A stretch of DNA of 64,000 nt from Schistosoma mansoni (GCF_000237925.1 NC_031496.1:17876245-17940244); one strand, 5' to 3'; numbered from the stretch's first letter, positions 24,182 through 35,090 are shown. The notes: generated from the sequence alone by a model not told the origin. Numbers and translations are program-made.

Positions 24182-25033
24182 ATGGAATTACTGAGAAGTT
24201 CCTTTATTTGTGGTTGCGGTGTTCAAAAGACTACTGGACATTGTGCAGACTATCATAACGATGTTGTACTTCGATTTAATATATGTTGGAGGAAAACGTT
24301 TGCTAGAATAGGGGACTTTTTTCACTCGATCCCGATCGACACTAAGAAAAATTATGATAATTGTTGTAGACTAGATAATAAAAGTACCAGCAACAATGGC
24401 TGCAACATTTGCACATGTTACTGAAGCTTATGCAGTTCAATGGTATGAATACTGTCGTGATATATGTGCAATGAAAATGACAATTTTGAACCAGTCGTTC
24501 GGTGGAATCGGGAGAATCGTAGAAATCGAAGAAACAGTCTTTAGAAAGTGCAAATTTAGTAGAGGAAGAAGTATTAGAGCAGACTGAGTAAGTTTCACTT
24601 CCTTAAGTATACTTAACAGGTTCTTGGTATATGTGATTGGTTACCTCAAAAGGGACACTTCCAGGGAGTGAGAAACCGACAGGACACAAAAATAATACCA
24701 ATTATACGAGAGTATGTACAGCCGGGTACCACAATATACACGAATAAATGGAGAGCATATCGACGCCTACCTAAACATGGTTACGTGCATCGTATCGTCG
24801 TTCAAAAGCCACGTTTTGTAGACCCTACCATGGGAGTACACACCAAGAATATAGAAGCGATGTGGTAGAGGTTAAAAGAATTTTAGCAACCCTACCATGG
24901 CTCCAGAGGTCGATTATTATGGAGTCACATTGATTAGTTCCTGTAACGTATGTATTATAATTTCAGAACTGCAGAGCCTTGTTCTAACCTTGAAAAGTTT
25001 TTAAACCATGTTAAAGAAGTGTATCCACTCTAA
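24182..25033 (+). pseudogene. Merlin-type DNA transposase, dead, with a 32-bp intron
   Basis: Remains of a Merlin (IS1016/ISXO2-like DDE) transposase in near-complete order. The N-terminal Cys-rich part (SSFICGCGVQKTTGHCADYH) starts at 24182; LRKIMIIVVD and AVQWYEYCRDICA follow, then the catalytic region VEIEETVFRKCKFSRGR, then TIYTNKWRAYRRLP, HTKNIEAMW and a C-terminus ending KFLNHVKEVYPL at 25031-25033. The two catalytic aspartates expected in VEID and YTDKW read E and N. A frame change lies near 24315-24345 and in-frame stops at 24372, 24585, 24866 and 24885. A 32-bp GT-AG intron (24588-24619) joins the two halves in phase. Terminal inverted repeats could not be defined, so only coding limits are given. 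Confidence 0.88.
24588..24619 (+). other. 32-bp intron in the Merlin transposase
   Basis: Begins GTAAGT and ends AACAG. Removing it joins RAD with VLGICDWLPQKGHFQG in the frame used by the downstream catalytic region, without loss of family residues. Its size resembles the 34- and 43-bp introns of wdr20. Read through, the frame would be lost. Confidence 0.75.
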
Positions 25034-25129
25034 TTTTTTTAATTTTGTATAATATATTCTTACTATGCTGTCTGTTTTCTGATTGGCTGAAATTTCTCGA
25101 GTCCACTTAAGATTCATTCAAAGGTCATT

Positions 25130-25455
25130 GTTATGACTGCGTCACCAATTGTTATATCTGGTCGACGCTAATTGTTATGTCGGGATCGTTTATCACTTAT
25201 ACTTGTAAAACGAGGAACCACTGCAATTCCTACGACGCGAAAATATAAACACAAAGACAGGTACAAGTGAAGATTTACTAACCCCAAAACACGACTACAA
25301 CCCTAGTCGAAAATACTTTCGTACATTGATTGTACACCTGTTCCAATTATTAATTAGGATGAAATCACATATATGAAAAATACTTGGAGCTATAACAAAT
25401 CACATGCTGAGTATCGTACCGAGCATAGTTCTTGTTGATTTAATACAAGAATATT
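25130..25455 (+). repeat. Dispersed repeat R1, copy 1
   Basis: About 325 bp that recur in inverted orientation at 62365-62685 with roughly 85% identity by eye. Shared landmarks are ATATCTGGTCG, GTTATGTCGGGATCGTTTATC, CACTGCAATTCCTACGACGC and CTAACCCCAAAACACGAC. No protein and no internal tandem structure were seen. It could be a long terminal repeat of a lost element or a non-coding retroposon; the sequence does not decide. Confidence 0.75.
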
Positions 25456-26794
25456 GTCTCTGGGACAAACACCACACTGAATTAATGTTATGTCGAATAA
25501 ATTATCACATTGGAAAACAACAAAATACTACACTGAATAATTATCATATTGAGTTGAAACAGAAGAAATGTTGAACATAAATCACAATCAGTAAAAAATT
25601 ATACTTTTGCTTTTTAATCCAGTAATATCAGTTATCCATAATTTATATTCTTGCCACAGTTAGTAACAACATAAGCATAAGATTGAGAAACTCTAATTAT
25701 CAAATTTAGAAGGTAATAGCGTAAGATTTCGAATGCGTCATATAAGCGTCAGTCACGTGGTACTGCGATGTTGACGAGGTCATATTAGTGTTGGTGTTGA
25801 AAAACACAACAGTAATACCCTTGGTAATCCTATTGAGTCATAGTAATATTGATTTAATTCGATCAGATCATATAGTTTTCTAATATTAACCAATCTACTT
25901 TATAATGTAATCAAAATCTATATCAGCATTCACTCTCATAATTTTAGACTACTATCACTAATTCTCAGGTATATGTAAACAACGCTGATTGTATGGACAA
26001 CGCGGTTGTCTACATTTAAACTCGCTATTACAATACTTACTGCCTTCAATGGTATTCAATTTCACTATAAATCCACTAACCCATAGTGTTGATTTGTTTT
26101 TTTCTGAGGTTATACCAAAATGTCATACAATACCAGAGATTATAAGATTTTAATGGATATTTTTTTATGCACATTACTATTTTGTAGATAGTATTTCTTT
26201 TGGGTAATACGAAACAATCGAAAGTGAATCATGTATACAAAGCGGATAGGTGAGGAAGGCTAATAATATCATATTAAATCATGTTACATTGTATAATAAC
26301 TTTAAAAATAGATATCTAAAAAAGTTGATTTTTTTTTGTAAAAAAAAATTGGATTTTGAACATCTTTCATTGTTTAAACAATGTGGAAGTTTTATTTGAT
26401 AAATGTCATCTATAAAATCATGGACTTATTATTTAATAAGTTGAGTTTCTTTTAAATTTGACCAGTAAAACTAGAAACAAAAGTTATCTATGGTAAATTT
26501 GTCATAGATGTTATGATCAGATAACATTTTACAACAAATAACTAAGACGAAAGTCAACCTGGATCGTGGAGTTTACGAATTCCTGACGTTTGTTGTTATT
26601 GATTAGAAAGAGGAACTTGATAAAAAAGAACATTAATGGTATTTGTGAGCTAAAAAAAGTAAAAAAATGATGGATATTTCTTTTACAATAGACTTGTTTA
26701 TTAAAAAAGATCAGTTTACTGAGTTAAGACCTGATGTATGAATGATAACTGAAAAAATGAATCATTATAGGTTTCGATTCAGTAGTCTAAATAA
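25456..26794. other. Intergenic, nothing recognised
   Basis: AT-rich DNA with homopolymer runs near 26330-26350 and 26650. No gene, RNA or repeat shared with the rest of the window was seen. Confidence 0.6.
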
Positions 26795-27190
26795 ATGTTG
26801 AATTCATAAGTCAATCTAAGCTAGATAACCATTGAAAACCTGGAAGAACTGAATAGTCTATCCATCCTAGTATGGGACTCTTCAGCAGTGCCCATCCACG
26901 ATCCCACATGCAGGATACGAACCCGGGACCTTCGGTCTAGCGCGTGAATGCTTAACCTCTCGACTATTGAGTCGGCATCCAACAGTGTTAATGTCTGAAT
27001 TCAATCAATCCATGATCTTGTGCAACCCTTCATCCATTGTCTGTAGTGGATAATTGTTTAACAACCTAAATGGATTGGACTCCACTGGTCACGACCTTTC
27101 ACTAGTACTCCATTAAAATCTATCTTCAAGCTAGCCACTAGTGAGCACAGCCAGCTTAGATCGATTCATGAATTCAGCTCTTAAAATTAC
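26795..27190 (-). mobile_element. tRNA-headed SINE with a decayed hammerhead
   Basis: On the minus strand a tRNA-like head lies at about 26905-26980, with the Pol III B box CGGGTTCGTATCC at 26916-26928 and a plausible A box (AGTCGAGAGGTTAAGC) upstream. Just downstream comes CTGAAGAGTCCCATACTAGG, which resembles the hammerhead core and stem II, but the essential GAAA is lost. The element continues to about 26795. This looks like a relative of Sm-alpha; borders are approximate. Confidence 0.65.
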
Positions 27191-27709
27191 TACAACCTCC
27201 ACAAAGCCTCATTCTGATAAAAGAAATGTGTTCGGCGTGATACCCAAGGGTTTTTATTTTAATACATGATAGGATTTTGTGTGCACACTACCATTCAGTG
27301 CAAAATTAAGATAAAATAACTTTAGTTTGCTTAAATAAAGTTAATCTGTAACGTAACCTGTCTTCAAATTAAGCCTATCTTCACAAGCCTCACCAATAAA
27401 CAGAAACAAAATACATTAAAATCTATATGCTGGTTTCAAACTAGGCAGAAATATGAAGTTTAACTAACTATCAATAACCACTCAGTGATATTCAGTAGCT
27501 AAACAAAATATACTAATACTTCAAGCTCTTAAAAGACGAGATAGTAGTTCAATTTATGTCGTGTTTTAATCCATGAGATTACATTGTCTGAATGATATTA
27601 CTGGATATTTTATTCTGTTACTCTTGAATAAGTCAGCATAAATCACTGAACTTTTACATATTATAATTTTAGCTCGACTAAAAGTATTTTTAGAATAATC
27701 TGTTTATCA

Positions 27710-28035
27710 AGCAGAGATGGATGATGGCTAGCAATGGAATTCAGGACACGCGCTTCATCCTATTTTAAGATTATTTATCTGGATGTACCTTCATCTCAGG
27801 GTTGATATTCACTCATAAACTCAAACCCAGTACTGTTTGCTTCAAACGACACCCCGCTACTTACTTATTTACTGAGTCCAGGTAGCTACTAGCTTGTACA
27901 ATGGGGTGAAGTTTAATTCATCTACCTCTGCTTATAATGCTTGTGACTTAAGACAATATCTAGGCAATCCGTACAGGATATACATATGTCAATGAGAGAC
28001 TGATCAATTGCAGTTCTAAACGTCAACTGATAGAT
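27710..28035 (-). mobile_element. Sm-alpha-like SINE, decayed ribozyme
   Basis: On the minus strand this shows the head-distal part of the Sm-alpha-like unit: a decayed hammerhead near 27735-27790 (GTACATCCAG and GTGTCCTGAATTCCATTGCTAG are kept, the CTGANGA core is lost). The 3' arm shared with the copies at 19.6 and 34.8 kb lies at 27900-28035 in the opposite sense, so the halves are again inverted relative to each other. Confidence 0.7.
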
Positions 28036-28237
28036 TTGAACAACCAATATTAAAATAAATATGTTTACTGTTACATAATAATCTTTTATATTCATAGGTC
28101 AGATATTACTTACTGATATTCATATGAATCAATAATATGTAATGCAATATAAAGTTACAATTGTATCTATTATTAATTCAAGTTGATCAGTGAAATCCCT
28201 TCTTTTTCTTATTATGTATACTAATCAACTCAATCAT

Positions 28238-28249
28238 AAGTCATGTAGT
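28238..28249 (+). repeat. Target-site duplication of the fold-back element, left
   Basis: AAGTCATGTAGT; matches 28495-28506 at 11 of 12 bases. The last T overlaps the poly(T) run. Confidence 0.65.
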
Positions 28250-28494
28250 TTTTTTTTCGATGGAGTTTCGTTATCTGAGCTGGATGGTTTGGTCGTGGAG
28301 CTTTCATCGTCAATCTGAACAACATCATCAGCACAAGCTTCACTTCACTTCACAAAATTCACTTCTACCCGAACTTTGTGCTGAAGATGTCGTTCAGAAG
28401 GACGATGGAAGCTCCACGACCAAATCATCCAGCTCAGAGAACAAAACTCCATCAAAATCATCCGCCTGAGCTACAAATCTTCTCCACCATCACA
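28250..28494 (-). mobile_element. Fold-back retroposon with poly(A) tail and target-site duplication
   Basis: Two arms of about 80 bases (28259-28338 and 28376-28455) are reverse complements with roughly ten mismatches and are separated by a loop of about 37 bases. Read on the minus strand the element ends in a run of A (T8-9 at 28249-28257). It is flanked by near-identical 12-bp direct repeats, AAGTCATGTAGT at 28238-28249 and AAGTCATATAGT at 28495-28506. A poly(A) tail with duplications points to retroposition of an RNA that could form a long hairpin. No autonomous relative is visible in the window. Confidence 0.78.
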
Positions 28495-28506
28495 AAGTCA
28501 TATAGT
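28495..28506 (+). repeat. Target-site duplication of the fold-back element, right
   Basis: AAGTCATATAGT, the partner of 28238-28249. Confidence 0.65.
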
Positions 28507-30200
28507 ATCAGTAATGTATTAAATTCTTTTGGAACAGTTTTGATCAATATTTTGAAATTGTTTCTTTAAAAAAATCTGAAAATTACAACATCTTGTCATA
28601 CATTTATAAATTCCCATTAGATGTTTTACTTTAGTTAAGAAGAAAATTCTGTAGTAGAAAATTATTCAGTAAAGTTTTTGTTTTTATAATAAAGAGAAAA
28701 TTTAAATTATCAGTGTCATCTGGTGTGAAATAGGTTAGGATTAAAAGTGATATTTACATGTATGTAGTAATATAATGAACAAGAACACAAGTGGGGACAA
28801 TCGAATGTGCTTGAGCACAAAATTACAGAATATTTCAGCAAAATATGAGAACCATATAGTAAATAGTTAATTGCAAACTATCAATCAATTATCTCAAACT
28901 TAACTGTTCGTTTTGCAAATATCAGTTCATCGTCTCCGATTTTATCGATCAGGCATTTTCATGCCAATTACGTCTCGTTTCCATTCTTTCCTTATCGATC
29001 TTCTACTGAACTACATTCTATGCTTGACCATAGTACATACTACTTATGTGGATATAAGTAACCCACATCACAGTAATGCAATGAATGGTTTTGTCAAACA
29101 TTGATAAAGGAATTCAAGTTAAAACATTTACTAAATCTACAGAAATTTAATTCATTGCCCATTCGTTATATAGAAAAGGTAAGGTAATAAAGTATGATTT
29201 AATAAATCAAGTTTTCATTGCTGTTTAATGATTGATCATCGGTTAGAGATTTTTCATCAAATGATAACTTAATCATTTAAGTAAATTTTTAAGCACCAAG
29301 TTACAGATTCAAACTACTTTATCTATGATCGGAATGGGGGATCTTATGGAGATTGTAGTGATTTTAATAGTTGAATTTATGAGTCGATGTAAGCTTGACC
29401 ATCATTAAAAACCTTGAAGTATGTTATCTCTACTTCGATTTGAGCATGAATTTAGTTCATATTTAAGTAAAGTATAACTAAAAGCCAAGCATATATACTT
29501 GTACTTAGTAAAGAAGTTATCATTTAATTAAATGCAATTCTGAACGAGACTGGATTTACTATTGTAAACTAAGAATTTTTCTTATTGTCTATATATCTGG
29601 ACTCTTTATCATACCAAAAAAATGTTGTTAAGCCTATGAATGAATTTATTGTAGGTTAATAAATTCAATAATTATATTTATTTATTTAATATGTCCTGAT
29701 CACTCAATGGACAAACTGATTTTAAATAAGGGTAGTTACCGACATAATTTTTTAATTTAGACCCTGAAATCTGTCGTTGTGTATTCCAATCCTTTGATTA
29801 ATGTTTAATTCTCCATTTAGTTAAGTCAGGTCGCCTAAATTTTGTTTTGTTAACTATCCATGATAAGGTTATTGATAGACACTGTTTAATAATTTAGCGT
29901 CTCGGCTGTTTATCGAATATCAAACCTGCATATGTTCAATTTAATCTACGAAAAACGTTTATTACATGTCAGTTACGCTCACTATATTATTCCTCCATAT
30001 GAAGCTAAATTATTAAATGTAAAATTATCGATGAAAGCATAGCTTCCATTTATTGGACTGCGGATTCAATATTCAATCTGCCTACTTTAGTATGGGTAGT
30101 CAAGTAGAATCAATGTTATATCATACGTCCTTGGGAATTATCATGTGACAAAATTGACTATCAAAACAACAACATATACTACCTCAATTTGTGCCAAACC
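28507..30200. other. Intergenic, nothing recognised
   Basis: About 1.7 kb of AT-rich DNA without recognisable genes or repeats shared within the window. Confidence 0.6.
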
Positions 30201-30204
30201 GATG

Positions 30205-30325
30205 GGGAGTCAACGAATATGAGAAGCCTTGAGTCAACTCTGAATCCTCATTGGTCCAAAGTAGACTACATGACACCATAAAATGAACAATGGTAATTAT
30301 ACAAGATCAAGTCAAAAGTGAATGT
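30205..30325 (-). repeat. Dispersed repeat R2, copy 1
   Basis: The reverse complement matches 40131-40345 in two blocks: TTGACTTGATCTTGTATAAT through CATTTTATGGTGT, and ACCAATGAGGATTCAGAGTTG through AGGCTTCTC. The 40-kb copy carries about 100 extra bases between the blocks. The family is unknown. Confidence 0.7.
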
Positions 30326-30580
30326 AAGAGTGTGATACTGTAACTGATAAATTGGTAATAACTTAAGAATAGCGAATCGTATAACAGTAGTCAATAGATC
30401 GAATGAAAGCTTGTGATTATATATATATAAATAGTTTCTTGAAGTTATCCGTAATTTAATCTTGTTCGGATACAACAGAATGTTTAGATTCCAAGAATAA
30501 TTAACCAAAAACTAATTGGTAACAAATCAATTACTTGATTTTAACGATTATTACTGGGTTATAGTTGAATTTATTTAATT

Positions 30581-30593
30581 TTAAAACAAGTAT
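30581..30593 (+). repeat. 13-bp target-site duplication, left copy
   Basis: TTAAAACAAGTAT, identical to 33795-33807. It marks the 3' side of the minus-strand SR2-like element. Confidence 0.95.
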
Positions 30594-33500
30594 TACTTAC
30601 TTACTTACTTACGCCTGTTACTCCCAATGGAGCATAGGCCGCCGACCAGCTTTCTCCAACCCACTCTGTCCTGGGCCTTCTTTTCTAGTTCTTTCCAGTT
30701 CTTGTTCATTCTTCTCATGTCTGTCTCTATTTCTCGGCGTAATGTGTTCTTTGGTCTTCCTCTTCTCCTTCGACCTTCAGGATTCCATGTGAGGGCTTGT
30801 CTTGTGACACAATTGGGTGATTTCCTCAAAGTGTGCCCAATCCACTTCCAGCGCTTCTTCCTGATTTCTTCCTCCGCTGGAATCTGATTTGTTGTCTCCC
30901 ACAGTAACTTGTTGCTGATAGTGTCTGGCCATCGGATCCGAAGTATCTTGCGTAGACAGCTGTTAATAAACACTTGTATCTTCTGGATAATGGCTTTCGT
31001 AGTTCTCCACGTCTCTGCTCCATACAGAAGAACTGTCTTGACATTTGTATTGAAAATTCTAACCTTGGTGTTGGTTGACAATTGTTTTGAGCTCCAGATG
31101 TTTTTCAGCTGTAGGTATGCTGCTCTTGCTTTGCCGATCCGCGTCCTCACATCTGCATCTGATCCACCGTGTTCATCAATGATGCTGCCCAGATATGTAA
31201 AGGTTTCCACATCCTCCAAAGCTTCTCCGTCAAGTGTAATTGGATTGGTGCATATTGTATTGTATCGGAGAGTCTTGCTTTTCCCTTTGTTTATATTGAG
31301 ACCTACTGCTGCTGAGGCTGCTGCTACACTGGTCGTTTTCTCCTGCATTTGTTGTTGCGTTTGTGATAGAAGAGCCAGATCATCCGCGAAGTCTAAATCG
31401 TCAAGCTGCATCCTGCCTGTCCACTGTATCCCGTGCATTCCTCCAGATGTTGACGTCTTCATAATCCAGTCGATCACTAGGAGAAAGAGAAAGGGTGAGA
31501 GTAGGCAACCTTGCCTAACACCGGTCTTTACCTCGAACGAGTCGGTGAGTTGTCCTCCGTGGACGATTTGGCAGTTTAGTCCATCATAGGAGTTCCGTAT
31601 GATGTTGACTATCCTCTCAGGCACGCCGTAGTGTCGAAGAAGCTTCCATAGTGTCGTCCCGTCCACGCTATCAAATGCCTTCTCGTAGTCGATGAAGTTG
31701 ATGTGCAGTGATGAATTCCATTCGATTGATTGTTCCACAATGATACGTAGAGTTGCGATTTGATCTGTGCACGATCTATCCTTACGAAATCCAGCTTGTT
31801 GATCTCGAAGTTGAGCGTCCACGGAATCCTTCATCCTGTTTAACAATACTCTGTTGAAGACTTTTCCTGGTATTGAGAGGAGAGTGATGCCCCTGTAGTT
31901 GTCGCACTTGCTCAGATCGCCTTTCTTTGGTATCTTGATGAGAAGTCCTTCTTTCCAGTCTGTTGGTACATGTTCTTCGTCCCAAATCTTACTGAAGAGG
32001 ATGTGGAGTATCTTGGCAGTTGCTGCTACATTTGCTTTCAGTGCCTCTGCCGGGATGTTGTCTGGTCCCGCTGCTTTGCCGATCTTGATTTGTCTAATGG
32101 CCATGCTGATCTCTTCAATTGTTGGTGGGCCAATATCGATTGGGAGGTCTGTGGGTGCTGCTTCGATGTTGGGTGGGTTCAGTGGAGCTGGTCGATTCAA
32201 GAGTTCCTTGATGTGTTCTACCCACCTGCTTTGCTGTTTTTCAATGCTGGTGATTACATTGCCTTCCTTGTTTTTCACTGGTCTTTCTGGTTTACGGTAA
32301 TTTCCAGCAAGTTTCTTTGTTGTATCATACAGTTGTCTCATGTTTCCCTCTCTTGCAGCCTTTTCCGCTGTCATCGCTAAATCTTCCACATATTTACGTC
32401 TGTCGGTCCTGATGCTTCTCTTCACTTGCTTGTTTGCCTCTGTGTATTCGGCTTGTGCCTTGGCTTTTTCCGCTCTTGTTCGGCTGATATTGATTGCTAC
32501 CTTCTTGTTCCTCCTTTCTTCAATTTTATCCAGTGTACCAACAGTGATCCATTCCTTGTGATGGTGCTTCTTTTGGCCCAGAACCTCCTGACATGTTGAA
32601 ACGAGTTCCCCCTTGATACCTTTCCAGCTGCTCTCTATGGTGGTTCCCTCTCCATTGAGTAGGTCATGAAAGGCCTCGAACCTGTTGCTGAGGGCTATGT
32701 TGAATTTGTTGAGTTTGTCAGCATCTCGAAGAAAGGCCGTGTTAAACTTTTGTGATGTTGTCCGCGCCATTGTCCAGTGCTTCTTGAGTTTTAGTTTCAT
32801 CTTGGCGACCAGCAAATGGTGATCGGATGCTATATCAGCTCCTCTTCTGGTTCTCACATACTCCATCGTCCTCCTGAACTTTTTGTTGATGCAGACATGG
32901 TCGATTTGATTTTGTGTAGTGTGATCCGGTGAAATCCAAGTGGCTTTGTGTATGTTTTTGTGTGGGAATATGGTGCCACCTATGACCAGTTTATTGAAGG
33001 CACATAGGTTTGCAAATCTCTCACCGTTTTCGTTCCTTCCTCCCAGTCCATGTTGTCCCATGACGTCTTCGTATCCAGTGTTGTCCTTTCCAACCTTGGC
33101 ATTGAAATCTCCCATTAGAATGGTCAGGTCCTTGGTTGGGCACTTCTCGAAGATTGACTGCAGCCTATCGTAGAATTGGTTTTTAGCGTCTTCATTGTAG
33201 TCGTTGGTCGGCGCATAACATTGGATGATGTTCATTGTAATGCCCTCTCTCTTTGTTTTGAAGGAGGCTTTGATGATCCTCGGTCCATGAGATTCCCATC
33301 CTATAAGTGCATTTTGTGCTTTTCTAGACAGCATCAGTGCCATTCCTTGTGTATGTGGGGCATTTTCTTCTTCATGACCGGAGTATAACAGAAGTTCCCC
33401 TGAAGACAGTCGTTGTTGTCCAACCTGCGTCCAATGTGTTTCACTGATTCCAAGCACTTCCAGGTTGTATTTCCTCATTTCCGCAGAAATTTGGAAGACT

Positions 33501-33794
33501 CTGCCGGTCTCCCACATTGTCCGGACATTCCATGTACCTATAAAAATTGTCGCTCTGGTTGTAAGAAGGTGCATCGGCCTCATGACTTCCGAAGGAACTC
33601 GGCTTTCATCATGAGACGTCATTTTTCCTTCTACTCCCAGGGCAGAGTTTGAATGGTTTGAATGATTTTTTCTGGTTAGCGTTTTTTTAGCGAGTTGATT
33701 TTCTACGGGATGGGGTCGCTAACCCCATGCCCAACCCTCCTCCTTTACCCGGGCTTGGGACCGGCAGTAGCCCCTGGAGGAGCTACAGGCGGAG
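30594..33794 (-). mobile_element. Full-length SR2/SjR2-like RTE retrotransposon
   Basis: A complete RTE-clade LINE of 3,201 bp on the minus strand, bounded by perfect 13-bp target-site duplications. It has a 172-bp 5' untranslated region (33623-33794, GC-rich at its start), one uninterrupted 1005-codon ORF, and a tail of GTAA repeats, seen on the plus strand as TTAC repeats at about 30594-30612. There is essentially no 3' untranslated region. Perfect duplications and an intact frame indicate a recent insertion that may still be mobile. It lies in intergenic DNA, with no obvious damage to a host gene. Confidence 0.95.
30605..33622 (-). CDS. RTE endonuclease-reverse transcriptase, intact
   Basis: A protein of 1005 residues that makes the element mobile: it nicks target DNA and primes reverse transcription there. 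The apurinic-like endonuclease is at about residues 28-275, with WNVRT (31-35), SETHW (60-64), GDFNAK (171-176), IDH (240-242) and SDHH (266-269). A basic linker follows, then reverse transcriptase from about 500 to 800 with [17 protein letters not shown] (643-651), [10 protein letters not shown] (701-710) and the catalytic FADD (745-748). The C-terminal region contains a [11 protein letters not shown] motif. It closely resembles the SjR2/SR2 ORF of schistosomes. No stop or frame change is present. The stop codon TAA is formed by the first tail repeat. Confidence 0.97.
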   Translation of the reverse strand: MTSHDESRVPSEVMRPMHLLTTRATIFIGTWNVRTMWETGRVFQISAEMRKYNLEVLGISETHWTQVGQQRLSSGELLLYSGHEEENAPHTQGMALMLSRKAQNALIGWESHGPRIIKASFKTKREGITMNIIQCYAPTNDYNEDAKNQFYDRLQSIFEKCPTKDLTILMGDFNAKVGKDNTGYEDVMGQHGLGGRNENGERFANLCAFNKLVIGGTIFPHKNIHKATWISPDHTTQNQIDHVCINKKFRRTMEYVRTRRGADIASDHHLLVAKMKLKLKKHWTMARTTSQKFNTAFLRDADKLNKFNIALSNRFEAFHDLLNGEGTTIESSWKGIKGELVSTCQEVLGQKKHHHKEWITVGTLDKIEERRNKKVAINISRTRAEKAKAQAEYTEANKQVKRSIRTDRRKYVEDLAMTAEKAAREGNMRQLYDTTKKLAGNYRKPERPVKNKEGNVITSIEKQQSRWVEHIKELLNRPAPLNPPNIEAAPTDLPIDIGPPTIEEISMAIRQIKIGKAAGPDNIPAEALKANVAATAKILHILFSKIWDEEHVPTDWKEGLLIKIPKKGDLSKCDNYRGITLLSIPGKVFNRVLLNRMKDSVDAQLRDQQAGFRKDRSCTDQIATLRIIVEQSIEWNSSLHINFIDYEKAFDSVDGTTLWKLLRHYGVPERIVNIIRNSYDGLNCQIVHGGQLTDSFEVKTGVRQGCLLSPFLFLLVIDWIMKTSTSGGMHGIQWTGRMQLDDLDFADDLALLSQTQQQMQEKTTSVAAASAAVGLNINKGKSKTLRYNTICTNPITLDGEALEDVETFTYLGSIIDEHGGSDADVRTRIGKARAAYLQLKNIWSSKQLSTNTKVRIFNTNVKTVLLYGAETWRTTKAIIQKIQVFINSCLRKILRIRWPDTISNKLLWETTNQIPAEEEIRKKRWKWIGHTLRKSPNCVTRQALTWNPEGRRRRGRPKNTLRREIETDMRRMNKNWKELEKKAQDRVGWRKLVGGLCSIGSNRRK

Positions 33795-33807
33795 TTAAAA
33801 CAAGTAT
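33795..33807 (+). repeat. 13-bp target-site duplication, right copy
   Basis: TTAAAACAAGTAT, identical to 30581-30593. It marks the 5' side of the SR2-like element. Confidence 0.95.
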
Positions 33808-34009
33808 GTAAATGTACTATTTCTGATTTACAAAAATAGCTAACTATATCTAAATATGGAATCTGTTTTGTTCCATAATCATCGAAAGCATTTTATATTT
33901 ACTGATTTAAAAATTTTCCCAGTGATTTTCGATTATTTAATTTGATGGTTAATATAACGGAATGATTTTAATTAGGCAAGCAATAGAAACCAACGAGTGT
34001 ATTGCAGAT

Positions 34010-34390
34010 GTTTCCTCCTAGTCTTCAGAAGTTCTCATTCACAATCATACCGGCGATTGAACCTAGGATCGTCAGGCCTCACTCTAAGCTTATGATATCT
34101 AGACCACTGAGACACCATTCAGTTGTGTCCATGTATAGCTCTAGTAATTTAACAATATTACATAATCACAAGTCTATTCCATTGATATGTAACTGTTTCA
34201 CACCTGAAATGATTGAGCTCCACTGATCTAAATGCTAAGCAATCGCTTTGAAATCAGAGGGTTCATTTTACAACTGGCTCATGGATGCACACTGTTATCG
34301 AGTCTCATTAAGGGACAAAACATCTGTCCAGTGCTTCCTGGCTTTCAATGATCGTCCAACTAAGTTCAGTCTGTAAAGCCTGTTTCGAAC
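34010..34390 (-). mobile_element. tRNA-headed SINE (second type)
   Basis: On the minus strand, 34030-34120 reads like a tRNA: an A box CTCAGTGGTCTAGATAT and, about 45 bases later, a B box AGGTTCAATCGCC. The adjacent segment near 34316-34375 resembles one arm of the inverted repeat at 44.7-45.0 kb (TGTCCAGTG and following). Borders are approximate. It is not called a functional tRNA because the cloverleaf could not be closed convincingly. Confidence 0.5.
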
Positions 34391-34789
34391 TTTGTTTCCT
34401 ATTTAATTTAATCGATATATTACGATAAAATGTAAATCATAATATTTTTAAAAATATTTTATCTGATCCTGTTCCAAATCGATGGTGTGAATTATTTCAA
34501 ATAATATAAATTAAAATGAACAACCACTACTGGTGTTGACTTTGCTAATTTTTTTGTAAAATTATGTCAATACGTGATCTGAAAGGAAAAAAAACAGTCT
34601 ACAGTCTCGATAAATCTTTAAACTTTATTCAGCTATCTAGTACTAAATTTCATTCTTTTCAATAATGGATCAGTATTTTTTAAAAATTATTTGTTTAATT
34701 AACAAACTTTTGATTATTCTCTATTTTAACTATTTCACTTTTGTCTTATAATGATTATATGACACAATGCATGTATAAATTCACTCAGT

Positions 34790-35090
34790 ATTGTTTACTT
34801 GAATCTTCCCGTTGATGTTTAGGACTGCTATTGATCAGTCTCTTATTGGCATATGTACATGCTCTGTGTATTGCCCCGATATTGCCTTAATCCACATGTA
34901 TTATAAGCAAAGATAGATAGTAGTTAGCAGTGGAATCCAGGACACTCATTTCGTTCTATTTTGGACTCGTCAGACGGATGTACTTGCATCCTAAATTTGA
35001 TGTTCACTCTGGGACTCGAACCCAGTACCTTTCATTTCAAACGCCATCGCGTTATCCACTCAGCTACTGAGTCCACTGCTAGCCACTATC
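34790..35090 (-). mobile_element. Sm-alpha-like SINE, nearly complete unit
   Basis: Read on the minus strand, the unit starts at a tRNA-like head (A box TAGCTGAGTGGATAAC and B box GGGTTCGAGTCCC, about 35070-34995). It continues through a hammerhead (about 34990-34935) and ends in the 3' arm with CAATATCGGGGCAATACACA, finishing near 34797 at GAAGATTCAAGTAAAC. This order gives the unit structure used to interpret the other copies. Confidence 0.85.
34935..34992 (-). ncRNA. Hammerhead ribozyme, core kept, stems weakened
   Basis: On the minus strand the core CTGACGA, the GAAA and a GTC-type cleavage triplet are kept. Stem II (GTCC/GAAC) has one mismatch and stem III relies on wobble pairs. Stem I, CCGT against CTGG, is weak. 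It may be slow or inactive. It lies in intergenic DNA. Confidence 0.75.

Noticed and set aside
28260-28469. 69-codon frame across the fold-back element as a small gene
   Set aside because: The frame is the translation of one arm and loop of a palindrome; no family resemblance.
34030-34120. Functional tRNA gene on the minus strand
   Set aside because: A and B boxes are present but the cloverleaf does not close; a SINE head fits better.
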